64,000 nt of DNA from JAJXWB01 sp039808645 (lineage in GTDB: Bacteria; Pseudomonadota; Alphaproteobacteria; Rhizobiales; Beijerinckiaceae). The notes below the pieces were generated by a model that was given only the letters and a program-made list of their open reading frames with translations, had not been told where the DNA came from and ran no database searches. Of the stretch, positions 25,528 to 34,852 are shown one piece after another. The stretch spans positions 1 to 64,000 of the forward strand of contig JBDHTL010000003.1 in NCBI GenBank assembly GCA_039808645.1, given 5' to 3'. Numbering within the stretch: the stretch's first letter is position 1; every line of letters begins with the position of its first letter. The position numbers and the translations under genes are program-made.

Positions 25528-26319
25528 CTACGATTCGAAAACGTCGCCGCCGTAATCCGCCTCGATCGGGATTCTCAGGCTCGCGCCCTTGTCGTCGCGG
25601 CGCAGCACCTCGGGCTGCACGGTGACGATCCTGCGCGCGCGCGCCGCTTCGAGCGCGGCGGCGACGTCATTCTGCCGGCCCAGCATTTCGACGTTCAAGC
25701 GAGTCGCGAAAATGATCGTGTACTTGCCGGTCTTGGCCTCGGCCAGCGCGCGCGTCGGATTGATCCAGATCGAATCGACCGATTCGGACCCGTCGTGCAT
25801 GGCGAGCTGATCCTCCGGCGCCGCCGCGATGAAGAAATGCGTGTCGAAGCGCTTGGGCAGCGCGGTCGGCGTGATCCAGTGCGCAAACGGCGTGAGCTGG
25901 TCGAGCGCGAGCACCAGATCTTCGGCCGCGATCAATTCGCCGAACGTCCTGCCCGCCGCCTTGCCGGCGATCTCCTCGACGCGCGCGCCGGAAAGCAGCG
26001 CCGCCGATCCGCGCGGACGCGCCAGCAGCACGCCGCATTCCTCGAATGTCTCGCGCACCGCCGCGACGCGGAAGGCGCGCGCCTTCTCGTCGAGACCGTG
26101 ATCGCCGCCGCATCGCGCGAGATCGGCGGCGATGGCGAAATCCTCCTTGTCGATGCTGCCGCCGGGAAAGACGAGCGCGCCGGAGGCGAAGTCGATTTGG
26201 TGGTGGCGCACGACCATGAAGACTTCCATGCCCTCCGCGCTGTCGCGCACCAGCAGGACCGTCGAGGCCGGGCGCGGCGTCGTGATTTCCTTCGACGCCG
26301 TCGGTTCCATTGCGAGCAT
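25528..26319 (-). CDS. NUDIX hydrolase, NUDT19-like
   Basis: The 263-residue hydrolase should cleave a nucleoside-diphosphate-linked substrate; NUDT7/8/19 relatives use CoA and its esters. It begins PRPASTVLLVRDSAEGMEVF and MVVRHHQIDFASGALVFPGG, and the Nudix helix is FRVAAVRETFEECGVLLA (REx2EExG). A long insert between the Gly-rich turn and the helix is typical of the NUDT19 group. In-frame ATGs at 26319 and 26310 both fit. It starts 25 bp after the stop of the FAH-family gene on the same strand, so the two are likely co-transcribed. The CoA link would suit the nearby CoA-ester genes, but this is only inference. Confidence 0.85.
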   Translation of the reverse strand: MLAMEPTASKEITTPRPASTVLLVRDSAEGMEVFMVVRHHQIDFASGALVFPGGSIDKEDFAIAADLARCGGDHGLDEKARAFRVAAVRETFEECGVLLARPRGSAALLSGARVEEIAGKAAGRTFGELIAAEDLVLALDQLTPFAHWITPTALPKRFDTHFFIAAAPEDQLAMHDGSESVDSIWINPTRALAEAKTGKYTIIFATRLNVEMLGRQNDVAAALEAARARRIVTVQPEVLRRDDKGASLRIPIEADYGGDVFES

Positions 26320-26344
26320 GTGCGTTCAACTCCCCTGCGTCAGG

Positions 26345-27352
26345 TCAGGCGACCTGCGTGATCGTGTTGCGAATGAGCCCGATGCCCTCGATCTCGGTCT
26401 CCATGACGTCGCCGGGCTTGAGATATTCCGGAGGCTTGCGCGCATTGCCGACGCCGGGCGGCGTGCCGGTGGCGATCACGTCGCCGGGTTCGAGCGTGAG
26501 GCCGAGCGACAGTTCCGCGATGATGTGCGGGATCTTGAAATACATCTGCGTCGTCTTCGCATTCTGCTTCACGACGCCGTTGACGCGCGTCTGCAGATGC
26601 AGCTTGTCCGGGTCGAGGGCGCCGGCGGTCACGATCCACGGCCCCATCGGACCGTGGCCGTCGAGGCTCTTGCCCTTGAACCATTGCCCGCCATGCTTCT
26701 TGGCCTGCACGTCGCGCGCCGTCGTGTCGTTGATGACCGAATAGCCGAAGACGTAACTCATCGCCTCGGCCTCCTTGATGTTGCGGCCGCGCTTGCCGAT
26801 GACGACGGCGAGTTCGCCCTCCCAGTCGATCAGCGTCGAAACCGCCGGATCGAACGGGATGGGATCGAACGGGCCGTTCATCGAATGCGAGGCTTTCGAG
26901 AAGAAGACGGGATGTTCGGGATAGTTCTGCTGCGCCTTCTGCGCCGTCTCGCTCTCGTTGAAATGTTCGAGATAGTTCCAGCCGACCGCGAAGATGTTGC
27001 GCGGCGGCCTGGGGATCGGCGAGCGCAGGCGTAGGTCCGAAAGCGCCAGCGTCTCGCCGGGCGCGGCGGCGACCGCGCGCGCCTGCGCCAGCGCGGGCGC
27101 TCCGGCGGCGATCAGCGAAATCATGTCGGTCGGATCGAACGCCAGCGCGGCGCCCCGCTGCCTGGCGGCGACGAGATCCACGACCTTGTCGCCCGGCAGC
27201 GCCAGGCCGACGCGCGCGCCCGGCTGATCCTTGCGCTCGAAGGTCAGAAGCCTGAGGTCGCCTTCGCCGGCGGCCTGCCCGGGCGTGACGCCGGCCGCCA
27301 CGGCGGCGCCGGCGGTCGCGAGCATGAACGCCCGCCGCGATGTCTCAACCAT
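26345..27352 (-). CDS. Fumarylacetoacetate hydrolase family protein with Tat-type leader
   Basis: The 335-residue protein starts with a twin-arginine-type signal (ETSRRAFMLATAGAAVAAGV, then PGQAAGEG). The FAH domain has IPRPPRNIFAVGWNYLEHF, DWEGELAVVIGKRGRNI with metal-binding Glu, GYSVINDTTARDVQ, KSLDGHGPMGPWIV and the closing LEPGDVIATGTPPGVG. FAH enzymes split C-C bonds or isomerise and decarboxylate acylpyruvates and are nearly always cytoplasmic, so the exported form is unusual. GAGGAAAC lies just before the ATG at 27352. It follows the tiny lipoprotein gene by 20 bp and precedes the NUDIX gene. FAH family is certain; substrate and export are inferred. Confidence 0.86.
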   Translation of the reverse strand: MVETSRRAFMLATAGAAVAAGVTPGQAAGEGDLRLLTFERKDQPGARVGLALPGDKVVDLVAARQRGAALAFDPTDMISLIAAGAPALAQARAVAAAPGETLALSDLRLRSPIPRPPRNIFAVGWNYLEHFNESETAQKAQQNYPEHPVFFSKASHSMNGPFDPIPFDPAVSTLIDWEGELAVVIGKRGRNIKEAEAMSYVFGYSVINDTTARDVQAKKHGGQWFKGKSLDGHGPMGPWIVTAGALDPDKLHLQTRVNGVVKQNAKTTQMYFKIPHIIAELSLGLTLEPGDVIATGTPPGVGNARKPPEYLKPGDVMETEIEGIGLIRNTITQVA

Positions 27353-27372
27353 GTTTCCTCCGGAGCTTCTTG

Positions 27373-27498
27373 TTATCTTGAATCGCTGCAGGCGTTCACG
27401 CCCGGCAGGTTGATCTTCACCGGATCGCCGCACCGATCGCAGCCGGTGGCCATCAGTCCCAACGCCAGAGCCGCGGCAATGATCACGAACGCCCGCAC
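27373..27498 (-). CDS. Tiny Cys-rich lipoprotein/peptide, 41 residues
   Basis: Starting at GTG 27498, the frame encodes a hydrophobic leader (RAFVIIAAALALGLMATGC) and then CDRCGDPVKINLPGVNACSD, ending in Arg. GGGGAG at 27505-27510 sits exactly six bases before the GTG. The leader with ATGC at its end looks like a lipoprotein signal, although the -3 residue is Ala rather than the usual Leu. The mature part would have only about 22 residues with three Cys. It lies between the radical-SAM fusion gene (86 bp upstream) and the FAH gene (20 bp downstream), all on one strand. It is either a small outer- or inner-membrane lipoprotein or a substrate peptide of the radical-SAM enzyme. Confidence 0.6.
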   Translation of the reverse strand: MRAFVIIAAALALGLMATGCDRCGDPVKINLPGVNACSDSR

Positions 27499-27584
27499 GC
27501 TTTTCTCCCCGAACCCCGCCGGCTCCGGTCGCCCGCAGCCGCAGCGCCATTTTCCGACGGCCATCCGGCCGACGCAAGGGCGCG

Positions 27585-29375
27585 TCAGCCCGCGCAATCC
27601 GCGCCGCCGAAGACACAGAAGGTCGCGCAATGGGCGTGCGTGAGCTCGACCGGACGACGGGCCTCCGCCAGCGTCGCGCCGAGTTCGAACGTCTCGTCGT
27701 AGGGCAAGAGCGTGCAGGCGACGATCGCCGGCGCCGCCGCGCCCTTGCGCCTCACCGCCATGCGCGCGCCGGCGCACATCAGATCCTTCCCGGATTTCCC
27801 GAGGTTTTCGAGCGTGGCGTCGGAAACGCGGCGCGGCGCGGCCGATGCCTGCATTTCCGGAAAGAGCACGAGTTGGACGGGGTCGTAGGCGTCGATCGCC
27901 AGGCCCTGGTCGGCGAATAGCCGCGCGTAGCCAGCGCGCATAATGCCCTCCGGTTCGCCGGAATAGAGGCGGCCGGCGACCGTCACCGCGAAATTTTCGC
28001 GCGCCAGCCATGCAAGACCGTCAATCGTCTGCGCGAAACTCTCCGGCCCGCGTTCGAGCTCGTGCAGGTCGCGGGCGTAGTGGTCGACCGACACGCGCAG
28101 CGCCAGGCGCGCGCCATGTTGCCCGCGCAGCGCGCGCAGGACGCTCTCATGCCGGCGCATCGGCTTCATGGCGTTGGTGAGAACCAGCGCGTGGTGACCG
28201 CGCGCGAGCGCGTCTTCCAGCATCGCCGGCAGATCGCGATTCAGAAACGGTTCGCCGCCGGTGAAGCCGATCGTCTTCGTCCCGAATTTTTCGCGCGCGA
28301 TCTCGTCCAGAAGCGCGCCGACATCTCGCGCCGACATATAGGCGAGGGCGTCGTTGCGCGGCGTCGACTCCATGAAACAGGCGGCGCAAGCGAGATTGCA
28401 CAGCGATCCGGTGTTGACCCAGAGCGTGTCGAGCGCGGCCAGAGGCACGCGCGCCGGCGGGCCGGCCTCCTCGTCCGCGTCGGCGGCGACGGCCGAAGGC
28501 GCGGGCCAAAGGCAGGCTGCGTCGCGCGAAAAAACAAGACGCGCCGGTTCAAGCCTGCGGCCCTGCATCGCGACTTCCGGCGGCGCCAGCGAGTCGCAGT
28601 TCGGCCAGAGCCCGTCGGCCAGCGTGCGCGCGTATTCCGGCGGCAGCATCGCACGCTTCATGGCGGCCGAAGCGCCGTCGTGATCGTAGGAGAGCGCGCG
28701 ATGCTCGATATGCAATTCGCCCGGCTGCTCGCCCGCGAATACTAGGCTGAACCAGACGCGCGGATCGCCCTCGTTGGCGGGCATGCCGAGGGCGCCGGCA
28801 TTGTGCCAAAGCCGGCCGTCGATCGACTGCGTGAACGGCAGGCCGCTATGACCGGCGAAGATCGCATCTACGCCGAGCAGGTCGAGATCATGCGCCTTGA
28901 TGCGCGCCGGCGTGGAGGCGAAGACGAAACGGTTCTGCCGCGTCGCCGCCCCGTGAACGACGGCGATGCGAAGCCCGTTGAACACGATGTCGAGCCTCTC
29001 CGGCGCAGCGCCGAGGAAAGCGCGGCGCTCATCGTCGAGTTCGCGCATGGCGTGCGCGAACCAGTTGCTCGAGAGACGGTCGCATTCGCCGCCGGGCGCG
29101 AAGCCGCAGCCGCAATCGGCCGCGCCGGCGGCAATCTGGTCCTCGCAATTGCCGCGAATGAAACGAATGCCGGTCTCGCGGAAACGATCGACGACGCCGC
29201 GCGCATCCGCGCAATAAGCGACGAGATCGCCGGTCGAGATCATGTTGTCGGGCGATATGCCCAGCCTGCCCGCTTCGGCCAGCAGCGCATCGAGCGCGTG
29301 CAGGTTCGAATAGGGGCCGCCGAAGACGACGAGGGGACCCGACAGAATCGCCGGTTCGGCGGCGCGCATGTTCAT
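27585..29375 (-). CDS. Metallophosphoesterase-radical SAM fusion protein
   Basis: The 596-residue two-domain protein has a YfcE/calcineurin-type phosphoesterase fold at residues 14-235 and a radical SAM domain from about 317 on. In the first, the motif I Asp and His are replaced (GGPYSN, 19-24) and the last His of GHxH is Gly (GHSG, 175-178), but D50 (STGD), N76 (RGNC), H141 (VVHG) and H176 remain: metal site 1 is lost and site 2 kept. Extra cysteines (77, 88, 90, 98) cluster here. The second domain has C326, C330 and C333 (CNLACAAC), FTGGEPFLN and five C-terminal Cys (534, 554, 583, 587, 594) like a SPASM auxiliary cluster. Substrate unknown. Start at the ATG at 29375; an ATG at 29369 is also possible. 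Confidence 0.82.
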   Translation of the reverse strand: MNMRAAEPAILSGPLVVFGGPYSNLHALDALLAEAGRLGISPDNMISTGDLVAYCADARGVVDRFRETGIRFIRGNCEDQIAAGAADCGCGFAPGGECDRLSSNWFAHAMRELDDERRAFLGAAPERLDIVFNGLRIAVVHGAATRQNRFVFASTPARIKAHDLDLLGVDAIFAGHSGLPFTQSIDGRLWHNAGALGMPANEGDPRVWFSLVFAGEQPGELHIEHRALSYDHDGASAAMKRAMLPPEYARTLADGLWPNCDSLAPPEVAMQGRRLEPARLVFSRDAACLWPAPSAVAADADEEAGPPARVPLAALDTLWVNTGSLCNLACAACFMESTPRNDALAYMSARDVGALLDEIAREKFGTKTIGFTGGEPFLNRDLPAMLEDALARGHHALVLTNAMKPMRRHESVLRALRGQHGARLALRVSVDHYARDLHELERGPESFAQTIDGLAWLARENFAVTVAGRLYSGEPEGIMRAGYARLFADQGLAIDAYDPVQLVLFPEMQASAAPRRVSDATLENLGKSGKDLMCAGARMAVRRKGAAAPAIVACTLLPYDETFELGATLAEARRPVELTHAHCATFCVFGGADCAG

Positions 29376-29488
29376 GCCGATGTTTTCCGCGATGCCGCGC
29401 AGGCCGCCAAGCGCTTATGCCGGCCCTCACATGCATGTGATCGCGAGTCATGCTGCGGCGCGGCGTTGCGAAACGTGGCGGAAATGAG

Positions 29489-29941
29489 ATGATCCCTTTC
29501 AGTTGCGTTCGTTTCACCGATTCGGCCTGGCGCGAGGATGGCATGCGTCTCGACGACACGAACGACATCAGGCGCGATATTCTCGACTGGAGCGATCCCG
29601 TCGTGGGCGATTGCCTGTTCGAAGCCTACGACGCCTGCTTCGGCGGAAATGCGCAATTGAGCCGGCCCATGTCGCGCCAGCATGCGCGCGTCTGGCGTCT
29701 GGTCATCGGCGGCGAAAAGCGGCGAGCCGCCGAGGCCCGCCGGGACCTGCTCAAGCTCGCCCGCACATGCCGCATGGGGACGGAGGCGCTGGACGCCATC
29801 GATCGGCTGGTGATGGACGAGCTGGTCGACGTCATGGCCGCGCGGTTCCGCGGTTCGTGCAGCCAGACGCGCCTCTGCGGCCGCCTGCTCATCGAGGCGT
29901 CCGCGACGCTCGCCGAAGCGCGGCTGGCAGCGGCAGCGTGA
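29489..29941 (+). CDS. Hypothetical protein, 150 residues
   Basis: The protein reads MIPFSCVRFTDSAWREDGMR and then DDTNDIRRDILDWSDPVVGD, a mostly helical body with conserved-looking Arg, Asp and Trp residues (HARVWRLVIGGEKRRAAEA) and a C-terminal Ala-rich helix. No signal peptide or membrane segment is present. The composition and predicted helices recall the helical N-terminal part of bacterial sensor proteins, but I recognise no family. It is divergent from the phosphoesterase-radical SAM gene with 113 bp between the starts, so the two may share a control region. It ends 95 bp before glpD. Confidence 0.55.
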   Translation: MIPFSCVRFTDSAWREDGMRLDDTNDIRRDILDWSDPVVGDCLFEAYDACFGGNAQLSRPMSRQHARVWRLVIGGEKRRAAEARRDLLKLARTCRMGTEALDAIDRLVMDELVDVMAARFRGSCSQTRLCGRLLIEASATLAEARLAAAA

Positions 29942-30036
29942 ATCGCCTGCCTTTGCTCTTCCTGCCCGAGCCTATAGTTTAGCGCCGAACGATAGAGCGA
30001 GGCGGGCTTGACCTGCGCATTCCGGATATTTGAAGC

Positions 30037-31547
30037 ATGAGCGAGCCGTTCGACGTCTTCGTCATCGGCGGCGGCGTGAACGGTTGCGGCATCGCGCGCG
30101 ACGCGGCCGGCCGCGGCTACCGCGTCATGCTGGCCGAGATGGACGATCTGGCGTCCGGCACGTCGTCCAAGGCTACGAAGCTCATCCACGGCGGCCTGCG
30201 CTATCTCGAATATTACGAGTTCCGGCTCGTGCGCGAGGCGCTCACCGAACGCGAGATCGTCTGGCGCAACGCCCCGCATATCGTGCATCCCCTGCGCTTC
30301 GTCCTGCCCTATGCAGAAGGTCTGCGGCCGGCCTGGATGCTGCGCACGGGCCTGTTCATCTACGATCATCTCGGCGGGCGCGAAAAGCTTCCGCCGACGC
30401 AGACCGTGGACCTCGCCTCCGGCGCGGCGGGCCAGCCGCTCAAGCCGCTTTTCCAGAAAGGCTTCGAATATTCGGATTGCTGGGTCGACGATGCGCGCCT
30501 CGTGGTTCTCAACGCGTGCGACGCGGCCGACCGCGGCGCCATCGTGCGCACGCGATGCGAGGTCGTGGCGGCGCGCAGCGACAATGGCCTGTGGCGCGTG
30601 CGGATGCGCGACGCCCGCACGGGCGGCGAGAGCGAGGTCGAGGCGCGCCTGCTGGTGAACGCGGCCGGCCCCTGGGTCGACCGCGTGCTGCAGGGGCCGC
30701 TCGCGCACAACGCGCCGCATCACGTCCGCCTCGTGCAGGGCAGCCATATCGTCACGCCACGGCTCTACGAGCACGACCGCTGCTACATCTTCCAGAACGC
30801 GGACGGACGAATCGTCTTCGCCATTCCCTACGAGGACGATTTCACGCTGATCGGCACGACCGACCGCGACTATGCCGGCGATCCCGCCAAGGTGGAGATT
30901 TCGGCTGAGGAGACGGCCTATCTCTGCGCGGCGGCCAACGAATATTTCCGCCACGAAATCACGCCGGCCGACGTGGTGTGGGCCTATTCCGGCGTGCGCC
31001 CGCTCTACGACGACCACGCCAGCGCCGCGCAGGAAGCGACGCGCGACTATGTCCTCCACGACGAAATGATCGACGGCGCTCCGCTGCTCAGCATTTTCGG
31101 CGGCAAGATCACGACATACCGCCGGCTCGCCGAAGCGATCCTCGAGAAGATCGGCGACAGGATCGGCGCGCGCGGCAAACCGTGGACGGAATTCGCGCCT
31201 TTGCCGGGCGGCGAGTTCGAGGGCGGCGATCTCGACGCCTTCACCCGCGATCTCATGCAGCGCAAGCCCTTTCTGCCGGAGCCGCTGGCGCGACGGCTGG
31301 CGCGCTCCTATGGCACGCGCGCGCTGGACCTGATCGGCGAAGCGCGCGGGCTCGACGATCTCGGCCGCGATTTCGGCGCCGGGCTGACGGCTGCGGAAAT
31401 CGACTATCTCGCCGCCCGCGAATGGGCCCAGACGGCCGACGACATTCTGTGGCGCCGCACGAAGCTCGGCCTGCACGGCGCGGCGGAGGCGACGCCGCAG
31501 ATCGAAGCCTATCTCGCGGCGCGCGCGCCCCAGGCGACGAGGACCAC

Positions 31548-31551
<4 letters not shown>
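30037..31551 (+). CDS. glpD: Aerobic glycerol-3-phosphate dehydrogenase
   Basis: The 504-residue FAD enzyme oxidises sn-glycerol-3-phosphate to dihydroxyacetone phosphate and passes electrons to quinone at the inner membrane. FAD-binding FVIGGGVNGCGIARDAAGRG lies at residues 8-27, GTSSKATKLIHGGLRYLEYY at about 45-64, and the C-terminal part contains YSGVRPLYDD and FGGKITTYRRLAE, all GlpD signatures. Length is normal. Its stop overlaps the glpK start (ATGA), so the pair is one operon for glycerol use. No glpF, glpR or phosphotransferase gene is adjacent, so uptake and control genes lie elsewhere. Confidence 0.96.
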
Positions 31552-33044
<1,493 letters not shown>

Positions 33045-33293
33045 GACCTTCAGGCCGAAACGGGCCGGAAACCGCGCTTCGACGCGACAGTCCCGGCGGT
33101 TCCGGCGCGCCGCCTGCGCGAAACGGAGGATTTCCGTCCTTCCGTTCGCCTGGCCGCCGGTCGCGGAGGCAAGCGCGACGTGCGGGCGACGTTGTGGACC
33201 GCTCCTTGCTCGTGTGAACGCAGCGACGCCAGCCGTCGTTGAGAATGCGCCGTTTCGGATCGCGACCGGCGCGAAACGAGACAGGAGTATTGC

Positions 33294-33995
33294 ATGCGTT
33301 CCATTTCGATCCTGAGTCTCGCGGCGGCCACCGCTTGCGCCGCGCTCGTCGCGTCTTCGGCGGCCGAAGCCGGCGCCCGCTCGATGGGCTATCGCGGCCA
33401 TGCGATGCACGGCGGCTACGGCTTCGCCCGTCCCGCCGTCGCACACCGCGGCTTCGGCCGCCCGGCCTTCGCCCCGCGCGCCTGGGGCGTCCACCGGCGC
33501 GCCCATTACGGCTGGCGCCATCGCGGCGTCGGCTATGCGGCCGGCGCGGCAATCGCGGCTTCGGCCGGCTATGCGGCGGCCGGCGGCTACGGCGGCGGCT
33601 ACAGCTATGGCGGCGACGTCGGCTACGCGGCTCCGGCCGCCGACTACGGCTACGCCACGGCCGGCTACGGCTATGCGCAGCCCGCGCAGACCTGGTCCAA
33701 GACCTATCTCGTCCCGCGCACCGTCATGCAGCCCGTCACGCGCACGCATCTTGTGCCGGTAACGACCTATCGCACGGTCCAGAGCACGTCCTATGTGCCG
33801 ACGACGGTCTACAATGCCGTGACCAAGACCTGCTCCTGCACGATCAATGGCGTGACGCAGCAGGTGCCCTGCGAGGGCGGCTATGCCTCGGGCGGCGGTT
33901 TCGGCATCGGCGTCGGGGTCGGGGTCGGCTTCGGCGGCGGCTATGGCCGCGGCGTGGCCTACAATCGTCCGGGCCTGTTCACGTCCGGCTGGTGA
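33294..33995 (+). CDS. Secreted Tyr/Gly/Ala-rich protein of unknown function
   Basis: The 233-residue protein has a clear signal peptide (RSISILSLAAATACAALVAS, cleaved near AEAGARS). The body is low-complexity: Arg/His/Gly repeats (GFARPAVAHRGFGRPAFAPR), then Gly-Tyr repeats (GGGYSYGGDVGYAAP), then VPRTVMQPVTRTHLVPVTTY and SYVPTTVYNAVTKT followed by CSCTINGVTQQVPC, ending in a Gly-rich tail. The only cysteines after the signal form the small CSC...C knot. AGGAG lies seven bases before the ATG. It may be a surface or envelope adhesive or structural protein. No family is recognised with confidence. It stands alone, ended by a hairpin. Confidence 0.72.
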   Translation: MRSISILSLAAATACAALVASSAAEAGARSMGYRGHAMHGGYGFARPAVAHRGFGRPAFAPRAWGVHRRAHYGWRHRGVGYAAGAAIAASAGYAAAGGYGGGYSYGGDVGYAAPAADYGYATAGYGYAQPAQTWSKTYLVPRTVMQPVTRTHLVPVTTYRTVQSTSYVPTTVYNAVTKTCSCTINGVTQQVPCEGGYASGGGFGIGVGVGVGFGGGYGRGVAYNRPGLFTSGW

Positions 33996-34038
33996 GCGTC
34001 GCGCGCGCCTTGCGCGCGCGCCGTCCTGCCATGAAACT

Positions 34039-34065
34039 GCCGGGCGGGCGACAGGCCCGCCCGGC
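34039..34065 (+). terminator. Strong GC hairpin, likely terminator
   Basis: GCCGGGCGGGC (34039-34049), loop GACAG and GCCCGCCCGGC (34055-34065) form a perfect 11-bp stem 43 bases after the stop of the secreted-protein gene. Only a weak T-rich stretch (ATTCGTTCC) follows. It ends 12 bases before the GST start codon and may also hinder read-through into or translation of that gene. Confidence 0.6.
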
Positions 34066-34077
34066 GGATTCGTTCCC

Positions 34078-34782
34078 ATGATCGACCTGCACTACTGGCC
34101 GACGCCCAACGGCCACAAGATCACGATGTTCCTGGAAGAGGCCGGCCTCGCCTACGCGATCCGACCCGTCGACATCGTCCAGGGCGACCAATTCAAGCCC
34201 GACTTTCTGAAACTGTCGCCCAACAACCGCATGCCGGCGATCGTCGACCACATGCCGGCCGACGGCGGCGCGCCCGTTTCCGTGTTCGAATCCGGCGCGA
34301 TCCTCGTCTATCTCGCCGAAAAGACCGGGCGTTTCCTTTCGGCCGGCCTGCGCAAGCGGACGCAGACGCTCGAATGGCTGTTCTGGCAGGTCGGCGGGCT
34401 CGGGCCGATGGCCGGGCAAAACCACCATTTCGCGCTCTATGCGCCGGAACGGATTCCCTATGCGGTCGACCGCTACGTGAGGGAGACGAACCGCCTCTAC
34501 GGCGTGCTCGACAAGCGGCTCGCCGAGCGCGAATTCCTCGCCGGCGATTATTCGATCGCCGACATGGCGTCCTACCCCTGGATCGTGCCGCACAAGCGGC
34601 AGGGCCAGAGCCTCGACGACTTCCCGCATGTGCGGCGCTGGTTCGAGGCGATCAAGGCGCGCCCCGGAACGCAGCGCGCCTACGAGGCGGGCAAGAGCAT
34701 CCGGATGCGCCGGCCCGAGGATCTGACGGCGGACGAAAAGAGCCGGCTGTTCGGCCAGGATTCCCCCGTCGTGAACCGCTGA
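34078..34782 (+). CDS. Glutathione S-transferase family protein (YfcG/YghU-like)
   Basis: The 234-residue protein has a thioredoxin-like N-terminal domain (HYWPTPNGHKITMFLEEAGL, then KLSPNNRMPAIVD and VFESGAILVYLAEKTG, which bind glutathione). Its all-helical C-terminal domain includes FLAGDYSIADMASYPWIV, the conserved N-capping region. The TPNGHK and SPNNRMPAI pattern is typical of the YfcG/YghU (Nu-class) disulfide reductases rather than classic detoxifying GSTs. The ATG at 34078 gives the right family start; upstream in-frame sequence is a shadow of the secreted-protein gene. It is monocistronic and convergent with the helicase gene. Confidence 0.9.
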   Translation: MIDLHYWPTPNGHKITMFLEEAGLAYAIRPVDIVQGDQFKPDFLKLSPNNRMPAIVDHMPADGGAPVSVFESGAILVYLAEKTGRFLSAGLRKRTQTLEWLFWQVGGLGPMAGQNHHFALYAPERIPYAVDRYVRETNRLYGVLDKRLAEREFLAGDYSIADMASYPWIVPHKRQGQSLDDFPHVRRWFEAIKARPGTQRAYEAGKSIRMRRPEDLTADEKSRLFGQDSPVVNR

Positions 34783-34852
34783 TCCGCTTTCGACTTCGGC
34801 CAGCGCGGCCGAGACGAAAGGGGACGGGCGCGACCCGAATTTCCGGAGCGCG

